The notes: generated by a model from the letters alone, not told the origin. Positions 25,125 through 32,721 are shown, numbered from the stretch's first letter. The stretch: DNA of 46,336 nt from Candidatus Aenigmatarchaeota archaeon (GCA_030018415.1 JASEGC010000005.1:1-46336), one strand, 5' to 3'. Numbers and translations: made by a program.

Positions 25125-25346
25125 ATGGGTAAGAAAAAAGGCCCTGATCCGAATAAGTTAAAAAAAATTGTAAAAGTATTACGAGAAAAGCCACAGGGGT
25201 TATGGATTAGAGAGATAGCAAGGCAGACTGGAATAAGTAAATCTACCACCCACAGGTACGTTACAGAATATATGAGTGATCAGATAGAAGAAGTTGTTAC
25301 AGTGAAAGGTGGCTTAGTAAAATTCGTTAGGTTGAAAGAAAAGTGA
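25125..25346 (+). CDS. Small helix-turn-helix protein, probable autoregulator
   Basis: A 73-residue protein: a basic start (MGKKKGPDPNKLKK), then WIREIARQTGISKSTTHRYV, a clear helix-turn-helix, and a short wing (VTVKGGLVKFVRLKEK). Translation from an upstream ATG at 25107 would begin inside operator 2; the ATG at 25125 fits a leaderless transcript from the TATA box at 25091. Two similar palindromes flank the promoter, so it probably represses itself. It is located between rnp1 and uS17, which are adjacent in most archaea, so it could adjust transcription of the downstream ribosomal genes. Only one domain is present, so dimerisation must involve the same segment. Confidence 0.8.
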   Translation: MGKKKGPDPNKLKKIVKVLREKPQGLWIREIARQTGISKSTTHRYVTEYMSDQIEEVVTVKGGLVKFVRLKEK

Positions 25347-25351
25347 GATAA

Positions 25352-25499
25352 ATGTCTAAAGAAAATGGAACCATTCATTTATGGGATTTACCTGAAAAGA
25401 AAGTATACGTAAAGAAGGGAAGCTTAAAATAATTAAAGACAGAATTTACTTAGGGGGTTGTGAGGGAGTGACCAAAAAAGAGTTTGAATTGGTGTCATG
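25352..25499 (+). pseudogene. Small gene with apparent frameshift
   Basis: An ATG at 25352 opens a frame (SKENGTIHLWDLPEKKVYVK) that stops at 25432 after 26 codons. In the next frame, from an AAAA run at about 25425, the text continues naturally: LKIIKDRIYLGGCEGVTKKE and FELVS, stopping at 25499 across the uS17 start (ATGATG). Joined, it gives about 49 residues. It is either a damaged gene, a sequence error in the A-run, or a short upstream peptide. Family not recognised. Confidence 0.45.
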
Positions 25500-25835
25500 A
25501 TGAAAACTAAGAATAAAGTTAGGGACATCGGTTATGATGCGAAACCGCCAGAAAGTACTTGTCAAGACCCGAATTGCCCTTGGCACGGGGTTTTACCTGT
25601 TAGGGGTAAGATTCTCAAAGGCAATGTAGTTTCTAGTAAAATGTCCAAAACCGTCATAGTCGAGAGAAATTATCTTCATTTCGTTCCTAAGTATGAAAGG
25701 TATGAGAGGAGAAGAAGTAGAATATCTGCACACAACCCTGCTTGTATAAATGCCAAAAAAGGCGATAGAGTTAGGATAGCTGAATGCAGGCCTTTGAGCA
25801 AGACGAAGCATTTTGTAGTTATAGAGAAGATGTAG
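25497..25835 (+). CDS. rps17: Small ribosomal subunit protein uS17
   Basis: uS17 is an early 16S rRNA-binding OB-fold protein. The archaeal N-terminal part with [10 protein letters not shown] and the core [40 protein letters not shown] and [20 protein letters not shown] are diagnostic. 112 residues. It is separated from uL14 by about 550 nt containing a surface-gene relic and a small gene, where normally the two are adjacent. Confidence 0.96.
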   Translation: MMKTKNKVRDIGYDAKPPESTCQDPNCPWHGVLPVRGKILKGNVVSSKMSKTVIVERNYLHFVPKYERYERRRSRISAHNPACINAKKGDRVRIAECRPLSKTKHFVVIEKM

Positions 25836-25843
25836 TTAAATTT

Positions 25844-26055
25844 TCATGTACTCTTCCCAAAATTCCTTGCAACCTTGGCTATATCAATGATGTCGACTTT
25901 TCCGTCATGGTTGATATCGCTCAGATAGGTAAGGTTAAAGTTAATGGATACTCAAGTCTTATCATGGGTAAAGGGGGTATTCACCTTCACCAAATAAATC
26001 CCATCTTTATTTAGATCCATTCGGGTCTATATCAATTGCTGGGCCAGTAATAGTC
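25844..26055 (-). pseudogene. Relic of a dockerin-bearing surface-protein gene
   Basis: On the minus strand, pieces read as the C-terminus of a secreted protein: ITGPAIDIDPNG in one frame, then LNKDGIYLVKVNTPFTHDKT in another, an in-frame TGA, then VSINFNLTYLSDIN and DGKVDIIDIAKVARNFGKST with stop at 25844. The last part is half of a dockerin module. A frameshift and the TGA show it is dead. Its 25867-25900 segment is identical over 34 nt to the dockerin sequence of the gene ending at 17773. It lies between uS17 and uL14. Confidence 0.8.
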
Positions 26056-26152
26056 AAAAAAATCATCATAATAGAGCAAAGATCAATTCCTTCATAAATA
26101 TTTGGATTTTTTCGATATTTTAAGTTTCAGAGAATGAATTATCCAAAGGAAA

Positions 26153-26165
26153 CATTTAAATTTGT
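26153..26165 (+). promoter_or_regulatory. Probable TATA box for the uL14 transcription unit
   Basis: CATTTAAATTTG at 26153-26165 lies about 55 nt before the small gene at 26218 and follows the surface-gene relic. The break between uS17 and uL14 would require a new promoter here. Position and composition only. Confidence 0.35.
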
Positions 26166-26217
26166 TTGTGAATAATCAATACTATTTTGATATAGGGCAA
26201 GACAAAAGGTTTTTTAA

Positions 26218-26385
26218 ATGCAATTTTTAAAATCCGATCCAATTTATGCAAGAATAGTCTTGAAGTTATATGAGAATGAATCGTTAGGTAGAGCGAGTAT
26301 AACCCAAATTATTGAACCAGATTTTCTGAATGTAGTGAGAAAAAGACACGAACTAGCTTTAAAGTTAAAAGAAACCTTAAAGTGA
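26218..26385 (+). CDS. Small hypothetical protein upstream of uL14 (55 residues)
   Basis: ATG-started 55-codon frame: QFLKSDPIYARIVLKLYENE, SLGRASITQIIEPDFLNVVR and a helical basic end (KRHELALKLKETLK). Its stop (TGA at 26383) lies inside the GTGATC ribosome binding site of uL14, so the two could be coupled. The SIT..Q.I segment might be a short helix-turn-helix, but no family was recognised. A coincidental frame is possible; the coupling and amino-acid composition favour a real gene. Confidence 0.5.
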   Translation: MQFLKSDPIYARIVLKLYENESLGRASITQIIEPDFLNVVRKRHELALKLKETLK

Positions 26386-26390
26386 TCGAT

Positions 26391-26786
26391 ATGAAACCGA
26401 TAAAAGCTAGGATAACGAGAGGAATTCCAGTCGGAGCATTCGTAGAATGTGCTGACAACACAGGGGCTAAACTTTTGCGAGTCATATCAGTCTTTGGTTA
26501 TAAGGGCAGAAGAAGGAGGAAACCATCTGCAGGAATAGCTGACTTAGTTAATTGTACGGTAAAAGAGGGCACAGTTAAGTGGAGGAAACAAATTGTGAGG
26601 GCTGTGATCGTTAGACAGAAAAAAGAATTCAGAAGACCTGACGGCTTGAGGGTTGAGTTCGAGGATAATGCTGCTGTATTAGTGAATGAGAAAGACGAGC
26701 CTATCGGCTCTCAGATAAAAGGCCCTATCGCGAAAGAAGTTGTTGAGAGGTTTTCAAGGATAGGTAAGATTGCGAGTATCGTGGTT
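26391..26786 (+). CDS. rpl14: Large ribosomal subunit protein uL14
   Basis: Bridges the subunits and contacts 16S rRNA. VGAFVECADNTGAKLLRVIS, VFGYKGRRRRKPSAGIADLV, RQKKEFRRPDGLRVEFEDNA and IGSQIKGPIAKEV are canonical. ATG at 26391 (132 residues, the usual length) is chosen rather than the GTG at 26382, which lies within the GTGATC binding site. Stop at 26787-26789 leads directly into uL24. Confidence 0.96.
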
Positions 26787-26789
26787 TGA

Positions 26790-27278
26790 ATGAAGTTCTG
26801 GTCAAAACACTGGAAATCTTCCAAACAACCAAGGAAACAGAGGAAGTGTGTTTGTCATGCTCCTCTGCATGTAAGACACAAATTCCTTTCTGCGCATCTA
26901 TCGAAAGAATTGAGAGAGAAATACAAGAGAAGATCCTTTCCTGTGAGGAAGGGGGATGAAGTAGAAGTGATGCAAGGCAAGTACAAAAAAAAGACTGGGA
27001 AGATAAGCAGGGTTGATTCGAATAAAATAAGAGTTTACATCGATGGAATAACAAGGAAGAAAGTAGATGGTTCTGAAATTCCTGTTCCGATTCATCCGAG
27101 CAAGTTAAAAATAATCAATTTAAATCTTGAGGATAAAAAGAGGTTAGAAGCTTTAACAAGAAGTTTAAAGAAGGAGGAAAAGCATGGCACACTTAAAAAG
27201 ACTGTTGGCGCCAAAGTTCTGGAAAGTGCCAAAAAAGAAGAGAAAATGGGTAGTGCGTCCAAGACCAGGCCCGCATAA
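26790..27278 (+). CDS. rpl24: Large ribosomal subunit protein uL24, 3' end overlapping eS4
   Basis: uL24 starts 50S assembly. The KOW motif region (FPVRKGDEVEVMQGKYKKKT, GKISRVDSNKIRVYIDGITR) and IHPSKLKIINLNLEDKKRLE are clear. Archaeal uL24 usually ends shortly after this point, but no stop occurs here and the frame runs about 31 more codons (HGTLKKTVGAKVLESAKKEE, KMGSASKTRPA) inside the eS4 gene, giving 162 residues and a 95-nt overlap. The extra tail is probably a by-product of a lost stop codon rather than a conserved extension. Confidence 0.93.
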   Translation: MKFWSKHWKSSKQPRKQRKCVCHAPLHVRHKFLSAHLSKELREKYKRRSFPVRKGDEVEVMQGKYKKKTGKISRVDSNKIRVYIDGITRKKVDGSEIPVPIHPSKLKIINLNLEDKKRLEALTRSLKKEEKHGTLKKTVGAKVLESAKKEEKMGSASKTRPA

Positions 27279-27900
27279 AAAATTTGAATCGATATCACTC
27301 CTTATCATCGTCAGAGACTTGTTGAAATTAGTCGATAATGCAAAAGATGCAAAGAAGATCATTAAAGCCAAAGAAATCCTAGTCGACGGGAAGCCAAGGA
27401 TTAACTATAAATATCCTGTCGGTTTATTCGATGTGATAAACATCCCTAAAATGAATAAACACTATCGTGTTGTTCCTGGACATGCTGGTTTGAGTCTGAT
27501 AGAAATCCCGAGTAATGAAGTGAACTTGAAGCTTTGTCGAATCAGGAATAAGACAATGAACAAGGGCGAAAGACTTCAATTGAATCTCCATGATGGAAAA
27601 AACATACTTGTTGAAAAAACCAAAAAGGAAGAAAAGAAGGTTTACAAGACTGGTAATTCTTTACTCATTGAACTGCCGAGTCAAAAAATCATTGAGCACA
27701 TCAAGATGGAGAAAGAAGCGACTGCCATAATCACTGGAGGTCAAAATATTGGTGATATTGTCAAAATTAAAGAAATCATCAAAACAAGGGGTAGGGAGCC
27801 AAACAAAGTTTTATGCGTAAAGAATGGAAGGGAATTTGAAGCAATAAAGAATTACGTATTTACCGTTGGAAAGACTAAACCAGTGATAAAAATTAACTGA
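27184..27900 (+). CDS. rps4e: Small ribosomal subunit protein eS4
   Basis: Archaeal/eukaryotic 30S protein. HLKRLLAPKFWKVPKKKRKW, RPGPHKKFESISLLIIVRDL and DGKPRINYKYPVGLFDVINI with the S4-like and KOW domains identify it; 238 residues, normal. GGAGG at 27174-27178 precedes the ATG, within the unusual 3' extension of uL24. It is 11 nt before uL5. Confidence 0.96.
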   Translation: MAHLKRLLAPKFWKVPKKKRKWVVRPRPGPHKKFESISLLIIVRDLLKLVDNAKDAKKIIKAKEILVDGKPRINYKYPVGLFDVINIPKMNKHYRVVPGHAGLSLIEIPSNEVNLKLCRIRNKTMNKGERLQLNLHDGKNILVEKTKKEEKKVYKTGNSLLIELPSQKIIEHIKMEKEATAIITGGQNIGDIVKIKEIIKTRGREPNKVLCVKNGREFEAIKNYVFTVGKTKPVIKIN

Positions 27901-27911
27901 AAAGTGATATC

Positions 27912-28415
27912 ATGAAAGAAAACCCTATGCGAGAAATCAGGATAGAAAAAGTGACTTTGAACATAGGTTGTGGAAGTGATGCAGATAAACTCAAGAGAGC
28001 TGAAAAGCTTTTGCAAACAATTACAGGACAAAAACCATTCATCACTAGAACTAAAAAAAGAACGACATTCGGAATGGCGAGGAAAAAACCCATAGGAGTA
28101 AAGGTAACTCTGAGAAAAGAAAAAGCAGAAAAGTTTTTGAATGATGCTTTAACAGCAATAGGTAGAGAATTGAAAGAAAGACAAATAAACGATGGAAATT
28201 TTTCATTCGGAATAAAGGAATACATCGACTTGCCCAACGTTAATTATGATCCTGAACTTGGAATTTTAGGTATGGATGTTTGCGTGATGTTGGAGAGACC
28301 AGGATTCAGAGTTAAGAGAAGAGTAAAAAGGTCGAAAATTGGAAAAAAACATTTAATAACAAAAGAAGAAACTATTGAATGGTTGAAAAAATTTGAGGTG
28401 AACATTGTTGGATGA
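27912..28415 (+). CDS. rpl5: Large ribosomal subunit protein uL5
   Basis: Binds 5S rRNA in the central protuberance and contacts the P-site tRNA. NPMREIRIEKVTLNIGCGSD, TGQKPFITRTKKRTTFGMAR and IKEYIDLPNVNYDPELGILG with MDVCVMLERPGFRVKRRVKR are typical. 167 residues; GTGATATC precedes the ATG. Its end overlaps a TTG-started small gene. Confidence 0.96.
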   Translation: MKENPMREIRIEKVTLNIGCGSDADKLKRAEKLLQTITGQKPFITRTKKRTTFGMARKKPIGVKVTLRKEKAEKFLNDALTAIGRELKERQINDGNFSFGIKEYIDLPNVNYDPELGILGMDVCVMLERPGFRVKRRVKRSKIGKKHLITKEETIEWLKKFEVNIVG

Positions 28416-28584
28416 TTTTTGGATTCTTGAAATAACTACAAAGTTATCTGGTGTCATTTTTAGAAATGCTTTAATCGAGAATAGTTTCGAAAAAGTTTAC
28501 AAGAGAGTGCTTGAGCAGATCTTGAATACGAAATGCGAAGATGATGTTCATATACTGGAGATACTGGAGGATGTCGGTGGTTAA
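28408..28584 (+). CDS. Small unknown gene between uL5 and uS14 (58 residues, TTG start)
   Basis: A TTG start at 28408 is preceded by GAGGTGA (28395-28401), one of the best ribosome binding sites in the window, with 6 nt spacing; this decides the start. The 58-residue product ([57 protein letters not shown]) is probably helical. It overlaps the end of uL5 by 8 nt and the start of uS14 by 8 nt, so it is embedded in the ribosomal operon. No ribosomal protein normally occupies this position. Family not recognised. Confidence 0.65.
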   Translation: MDDFWILEITTKLSGVIFRNALIENSFEKVYKRVLEQILNTKCEDDVHILEILEDVGG

Positions 28585-28729
28585 GAAGGAAAGAAAATTC
28601 GGTAGAGGGGCAGTGAGATGCAGGAAGTGTGGGAGGTATGGTGGGATAATCAGAAAGTATGGCTTGAATTATTGTAGACAGTGCTTTCGCGAGGTAGCTA
28701 AAAAATTGGGATTTAAAAAATATACATAG
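28577..28729 (+). CDS. rps14: Small ribosomal subunit protein uS14, zinc-binding form
   Basis: 50-residue uS14 with the zinc-binding Cys pairs CRKC and CRQC in [20 protein letters not shown], and [20 protein letters not shown]. The GTG at 28577 is chosen as start because GGAGG at 28566-28570 stands 6 nt upstream; an ATG at 28571 follows that motif without spacing and is less suitable. In other archaea uS8 follows; here cluster A ends and uS8 is at 4302 on the other strand. Confidence 0.93.
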   Translation: MVKKERKFGRGAVRCRKCGRYGGIIRKYGLNYCRQCFREVAKKLGFKKYT

Positions 28730-28768
28730 TTCTATTGGCTTTAATATAATAGTTACAGAAGGGATAGT

Positions 28769-29108
28769 ATGTCAAACTATTTGAGGAAGAATAGATGCTT
28801 TCTGGAACTTTACCTAGATTTTTTGCATGTAGCAGAGTTGTCATCAGAAGGGATAACACTTTCTCGAATTATGAAAGTAGCTAATATGACTTATAAAAGA
28901 TCAAAGGAAGCAATAGACCTTGGACTGAGGAAGGGACATATTAGTTTGCTTAGAGAAGTTAGGAGGATGAAAATTATACAAAATAACAGAAAAAGGAAAA
29001 GAATTGAGAAGGTACCTGGAAGAATTGAAAAGTAAATGCGACATAGAAGATCTTTTCGTGACTTATAGAGAACAGATTGAAAAAGAATTGGCAAAACCAG
29101 CTTCCTGA
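28769..29108 (+). pseudogene. Winged-helix regulator with frameshift
   Basis: The ATG at 28769 encodes a typical archaeal winged-helix start (RCFLELYLDFLHVAELSSEG, ITLSRIMKVANMTYKRSKEA, IDLGLRKGHIS), but the frame then turns into unlikely text. From about 28974 the next frame gives the expected continuation of such a protein: KLYKITEKGKELRRYLEELK, then IEDLFVTYREQIEKELAKP, stop at 29106-29108. A one-base shift around 28965-28974 separates the halves. In the uninterrupted form it would be about 112 residues. Damaged gene or sequence error; it directly follows uS14. Confidence 0.7.
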
Positions 29109-29158
29109 ATTTCTCTTAACTTGAAAATACTTATATTGAAAATTACAAAGATTCTATC

Positions 29159-30046
29159 ATGTTAGAAATAGTCCTCCTCATGATAGCACTCGTTGGCTCT
29201 TCCCTAGCTGCTCTGTTTGATCTAAAAACAACTGAAATTCCCGACGAAATTCCTTATGCGATGATGATCGTTGGTATAATTGCACATGTAATAAAATCAT
29301 TTCTCGTCTTGAGTTATTGGCCTTTCCTATTATCAGTTATAGTTGGTCTATCTTTTCTGGGTTTCGGTTTTCTCATGTACTACATCGGACAATGGGGGGG
29401 TGGAGATGCCAAGATTCTTTCCGCAATGGGATTCCTCATCCCAGTTCTACCTCCACAAATAAAAACATCGTTGATGTTCCCATTACCGCTAAGTTTCTTC
29501 TTCAACGTCTTCTTGGTTGGAGCATTTTACATGATAGTTTACGCTGTAGTCTTATCCATGATTGAAAGAAATATTTGGCTTGAGTTCGTCAAAGATTTAA
29601 GAGCGAACACAAAGATGATAATGATTTTTAACCTGTCGATGGTCGCGTTTATCGTTTTGCTCGTTAGCATTTTTGCAAACTACTATCTTCTACCTGTGAA
29701 TGACATGATTATTTTCATCGTAACCATGCTCTTGGTTAGTGTGGGATTCTTCATCCTCTGGAAATTCGTCAAGACTGTCGAAAAAGTTGGGTTTAAGAAG
29801 AGAATTCTCGTTTCTAAGCTGAGAGTGGGAGATGTACCTGACTTTTACAAGATATGGGAAGGGGTAACCGAGAAAGAGATAGAAAAAATAAAGAAATCTG
29901 GTAAAAAATACATCTGGATTAAGTCCGGAGTTCGTTTCGCCCCAGCCTTCCCCCTGGCGCTATTATTTACTCTTTACTTTGGCGACGGGATTTCACTCTT
30001 AATCGGTCTAAGATCAACTCTAAAATATCTCGGTATTCGTCATTAA
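29159..30046 (+). CDS. Type IV prepilin/preflagellin peptidase (A24 family)
   Basis: An aspartic membrane protease that removes class III signal peptides from archaeal pilins and archaellins. Catalytic residues are visible in DLKTTEIPDEIP (Asp21) and GQWGGGDAKIL (Asp83, GxGD motif). Hydrophobic segments occur at about 3-20, 34-50, 55-75, 100-130, 150-172, 182-202 and near the C-terminus, with a soluble insert (about 205-265). At 295 residues it resembles long archaeal FlaK/PibD relatives. No pilin or archaellin gene is in the window. The ATG lies about 30 nt after a TATA-like box, so the message is probably leaderless. Confidence 0.88.
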   Translation: MLEIVLLMIALVGSSLAALFDLKTTEIPDEIPYAMMIVGIIAHVIKSFLVLSYWPFLLSVIVGLSFLGFGFLMYYIGQWGGGDAKILSAMGFLIPVLPPQIKTSLMFPLPLSFFFNVFLVGAFYMIVYAVVLSMIERNIWLEFVKDLRANTKMIMIFNLSMVAFIVLLVSIFANYYLLPVNDMIIFIVTMLLVSVGFFILWKFVKTVEKVGFKKRILVSKLRVGDVPDFYKIWEGVTEKEIEKIKKSGKKYIWIKSGVRFAPAFPLALLFTLYFGDGISLLIGLRSTLKYLGIRH

Positions 30047-30187
30047 ACAACATGCGTCGGATTTGTTTGTACAGGTTCATGTGAACACCAAGAATAATCA
30101 TTGCTTTTATATTACATTGTTTAACACTGGTGCTATAAATAGGTTTATGATAAAACGTGTATCGTTAAACTTTCCAAGAACGGAAAA

Positions 30188-31474
30188 TTATCGACGTTTC
30201 TCTAACCTTTCAATCCCATTCATGAATGGTCTCAAAACTTTCGGGATAATAACTGAACCATCTTTCTGTTGGAATTGCTCTAGGATAGCCATCATCGTTC
30301 TACTCGTTGCTAATGCCGTATTATTCAAAGTGTGAACGAATCCTGCTGGAGCTTGACCTTCCTTTTCTCTGAACCTTATGTTAAGTCTTCTCGCTTGATA
30401 GTCTGTGCAGTTGGAATTAGAACCAGCTTCTCTGAATTTTCCATCAACCATCCAAACTTCTATGTCATACTTTTTCGCAGCTATAGTGCCTATGTCGCCA
30501 GTGCACACGTTAACCACACGATAATGTAAACCTAGTTGTTCGTACATCTCTTCAGAATTTTTCTGTAATTCTTCATGTAGTTCCCATGATTGCTCTGGCA
30601 AGCAGAATATAAACTGTTCAACTTTGTTGAATTGATGCATTCTGAACAATCCTTTAGTGTATTTTCCATGAGTTCCGACTTCCTTCCTGAAGCATGGGCT
30701 TACACCAACGAATTTTATCGGCAAATCTTTTTTATCTATGATACCATCCATGAACATCGCTCCTATTGGATGCTCACTCGTTGCGATCAAGTAAAGATCA
30801 GTATCTGCAACGCTGTAAGTGACCATCTCAAAATCTTCGAAATCAATCATCCCTTCATAAGCCCTTCTGTTTATCATAAACGGTGGTTCTATCAGACTAT
30901 AACCTCTCTTCATCAAAAAATCTATGGCAAACCTTTGTATGGCTAAGTCTAGAAGCACTAATTCATTCTTTAAGTAGAAGAAGCCATGTCCTGCAACCTT
31001 AGCAGCTCTTTCCGCGTCTATTAATCCTAAATCAAGGGCAATTTCCATGTGGTTCTTCGGTTTAAAATCAAACTTCGGAGGCTCGTTCCAAATTTTGATG
31101 ACAACATTATCGTTCTCATCTTTACCATAAGGAACTGATTCATGCAAGAGATTAGGCAATTTAATGAGAATTGATTCGACTTTTTTCTTGTAATCATCAG
31201 CTTGGGCTTCTATTTTTTTTATCCTGTCTGGTATTTCTTCTACTTCTTTAATCTTAGCTTTGACGTCCTTTCCCTCTTTTTTAAGTTTTGCTATCTCCAG
31301 AGTCAGTACGTTCCTTTTCTGTCTGAGTTTGTTTGCTTCTTGAATCAGCTCTCTCCATTTTTTATCGTAATTTAAGAGATCGTCTACCCATCTCATCTTT
31401 TCTTTTTCTCTCCTCCTCTTCAAGTTATTCTTCACTATTTCTGGATGTTCTCTGATGAGTTTTATGTCGAGCAT
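30188..31474 (-). CDS. serS: Seryl-tRNA synthetase
   Basis: Class II synthetase of the common (bacterial-type) SerRS group, not the rare methanogen type. The 428-residue product has the N-terminal tRNA-binding coiled coil (about 25-100, NKLRQKRNVLTLEIAKLKKE), motif 2 with FRKEVGTHGKYTKGLFRMHQ and FNKVEQF, and motif 3 with ALATSRTMMAILEQFQQKDG followed by VIIPKVLRPFMNG. All active-site parts appear present. Convergent with the prepilin peptidase, divergent from scpB. Confidence 0.96.
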   Translation of the reverse strand: MLDIKLIREHPEIVKNNLKRRREKEKMRWVDDLLNYDKKWRELIQEANKLRQKRNVLTLEIAKLKKEGKDVKAKIKEVEEIPDRIKKIEAQADDYKKKVESILIKLPNLLHESVPYGKDENDNVVIKIWNEPPKFDFKPKNHMEIALDLGLIDAERAAKVAGHGFFYLKNELVLLDLAIQRFAIDFLMKRGYSLIEPPFMINRRAYEGMIDFEDFEMVTYSVADTDLYLIATSEHPIGAMFMDGIIDKKDLPIKFVGVSPCFRKEVGTHGKYTKGLFRMHQFNKVEQFIFCLPEQSWELHEELQKNSEEMYEQLGLHYRVVNVCTGDIGTIAAKKYDIEVWMVDGKFREAGSNSNCTDYQARRLNIRFREKEGQAPAGFVHTLNNTALATSRTMMAILEQFQQKDGSVIIPKVLRPFMNGIERLEKRR

Positions 31475-31561
31475 TTAGATACCATTGATAATATTTTTGT
31501 TCAGGAGTTTAAATTTAATAAAATAAAGATTTGATGTACTAATTATATTAAAGGTGTTCAG

Positions 31562-32068
31562 TTGAACGAGAAGAGAGCTCTTGTAGAGGCGGCGCTGTTT
31601 GTATCTGAAAACCCTTTAACTCTCGATAAAATATCAAAGATTTCAGGTATAACCTCGAAAAAAGATTTGAAAGAGGTAATAGACGAGATAAAGAAAGAGT
31701 TTGAAAAAGATTCTCATGGCATAGAGTTAACCTTAACTAGCGAAGGTTACCAATTTCAAGTCAAGGATAGATTCTTGGAGGTTGTCACCGGTTTAACTAC
31801 TTATGCTGACATTTCTAGAGGAGCTTTAAGAACTTTGAGTCTGGTTGCTATCAAACAACCAATACTACAGTCGGAGATTATTAAGATTCAGGGAAATAAG
31901 GCCTATAATTACATCAAAAACTTGGAGAAGAAAGGATTGATAAACACTGAAAAGGCCGGAAGGACAAGACTCATAAAAACAACGAAGGAATTCGAAAGGT
32001 ATTTTGGTAAAAGCTTGAAAGAAATACAAGAAAGGTTAAAAACTAAAAATTATGATATTATACAGTGA
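31562..32068 (+). CDS. scpB: Chromosome segregation/condensation protein ScpB
   Basis: ScpB is a kleisin partner subunit of SMC complexes. ALVEAALFVSENPLTLDKIS, GIELTLTSEGYQFQVKDRFL, ALRTLSLVAIKQPILQSEII and IQGNKAYNYIKNLEKKGLI show the two winged-helix domains; 168 residues, typical. TTG start, with AAGGTG a few bases upstream (about 31552-31557), decided by that site. The expected partners scpA and smc are not in this window. Confidence 0.92.
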   Translation: MNEKRALVEAALFVSENPLTLDKISKISGITSKKDLKEVIDEIKKEFEKDSHGIELTLTSEGYQFQVKDRFLEVVTGLTTYADISRGALRTLSLVAIKQPILQSEIIKIQGNKAYNYIKNLEKKGLINTEKAGRTRLIKTTKEFERYFGKSLKEIQERLKTKNYDIIQ

Positions 32069-32104
32069 AAGAATGAAATCTTTTTAACAAAAAAAAGAAG
32101 AAGG

Positions 32105-32721
32105 AATTCTTGAATCAATAATAATCGGTTCTGATAATAATCCTTCAAAACCAGGGTTTCCTCCTGACAATCCTAGGTTTCCGGCTACACCAACTAAAAG
32201 AATAGAAGTACAGGATTTAAAAAAGTCTTTGTGAAGGACGAGAGTGTAAATCCGACAGGAACTCATAAAGATAGGATGGCTTGGAAAATAGTATGTGAAT
32301 ACAGAAATTTTCTAATCGCCAAAAAAATGGGTTTGGTAAAAGGACCTTTACCACAATTTTCAATCATCAGTTCTGGTAATGCTGCCATAGCCTTAGCTTA
32401 CTTTCTTGAAAAGTACAATCTACCAAAACCAAAAATTCTCATAGACGATGACACTCCAAGCAAAATTCGTAGTTATCTGAAGAAAATTTATTATGAGGTT
32501 TATGTGACAGACCATTTGGATACATTGGTAAACTTTCTGGTGTTCATCTCGTCACCGAAGATGCGATAGAAGAAGCTTTTGAACTCTTGAATTCTCAAGG
32601 AATTAACTGTGAACATTCTGGAGCTACTGGACTTGCATATCTTTTGGAAAACAAGAATAAGTTTCCTAAAGATAAAAAAATACTGATAATCAATACTGGG
32701 AAAGGAAAGTGGACGGATTAA
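32105..32721 (+). pseudogene. Broken PLP-dependent enzyme (threonine synthase-like)
   Basis: Three frames give successive parts of a fold-type II PLP enzyme: NPRFPATPTKRIEVQDLKK; then VFVKDESVNPTGTHKDRMAW with the PLP-binding lysine (His-Lys-Asp), SIISSGNAAIALAYFLEKYN and IDDDTPSKIRSYL; then, after a second shift near 32535, KLSGVHLVTEDAIEEAFELL, HSGATGLAYLLENKNKFPK and ILIINTGKGKWTD with stop at 32719. Threonine synthase or a relative (cysteate synthase type) is likely. Two frameshifts and the absence of a start codon make it non-functional as read. Confidence 0.75.

Noticed and set aside
30078-30089. Palindrome GTTCATGTGAAC between the prepilin peptidase and SerRS
   Set aside because: It lies in a convergent intergenic region with no promoter to control; too short to call a terminator or operator.
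32231-32253. TGTAAATCCG at 32248 as a third copy of the 25-nt repeat
   Set aside because: Only ten bases match and they encode the conserved VNPTG of the PLP enzyme; chance similarity.
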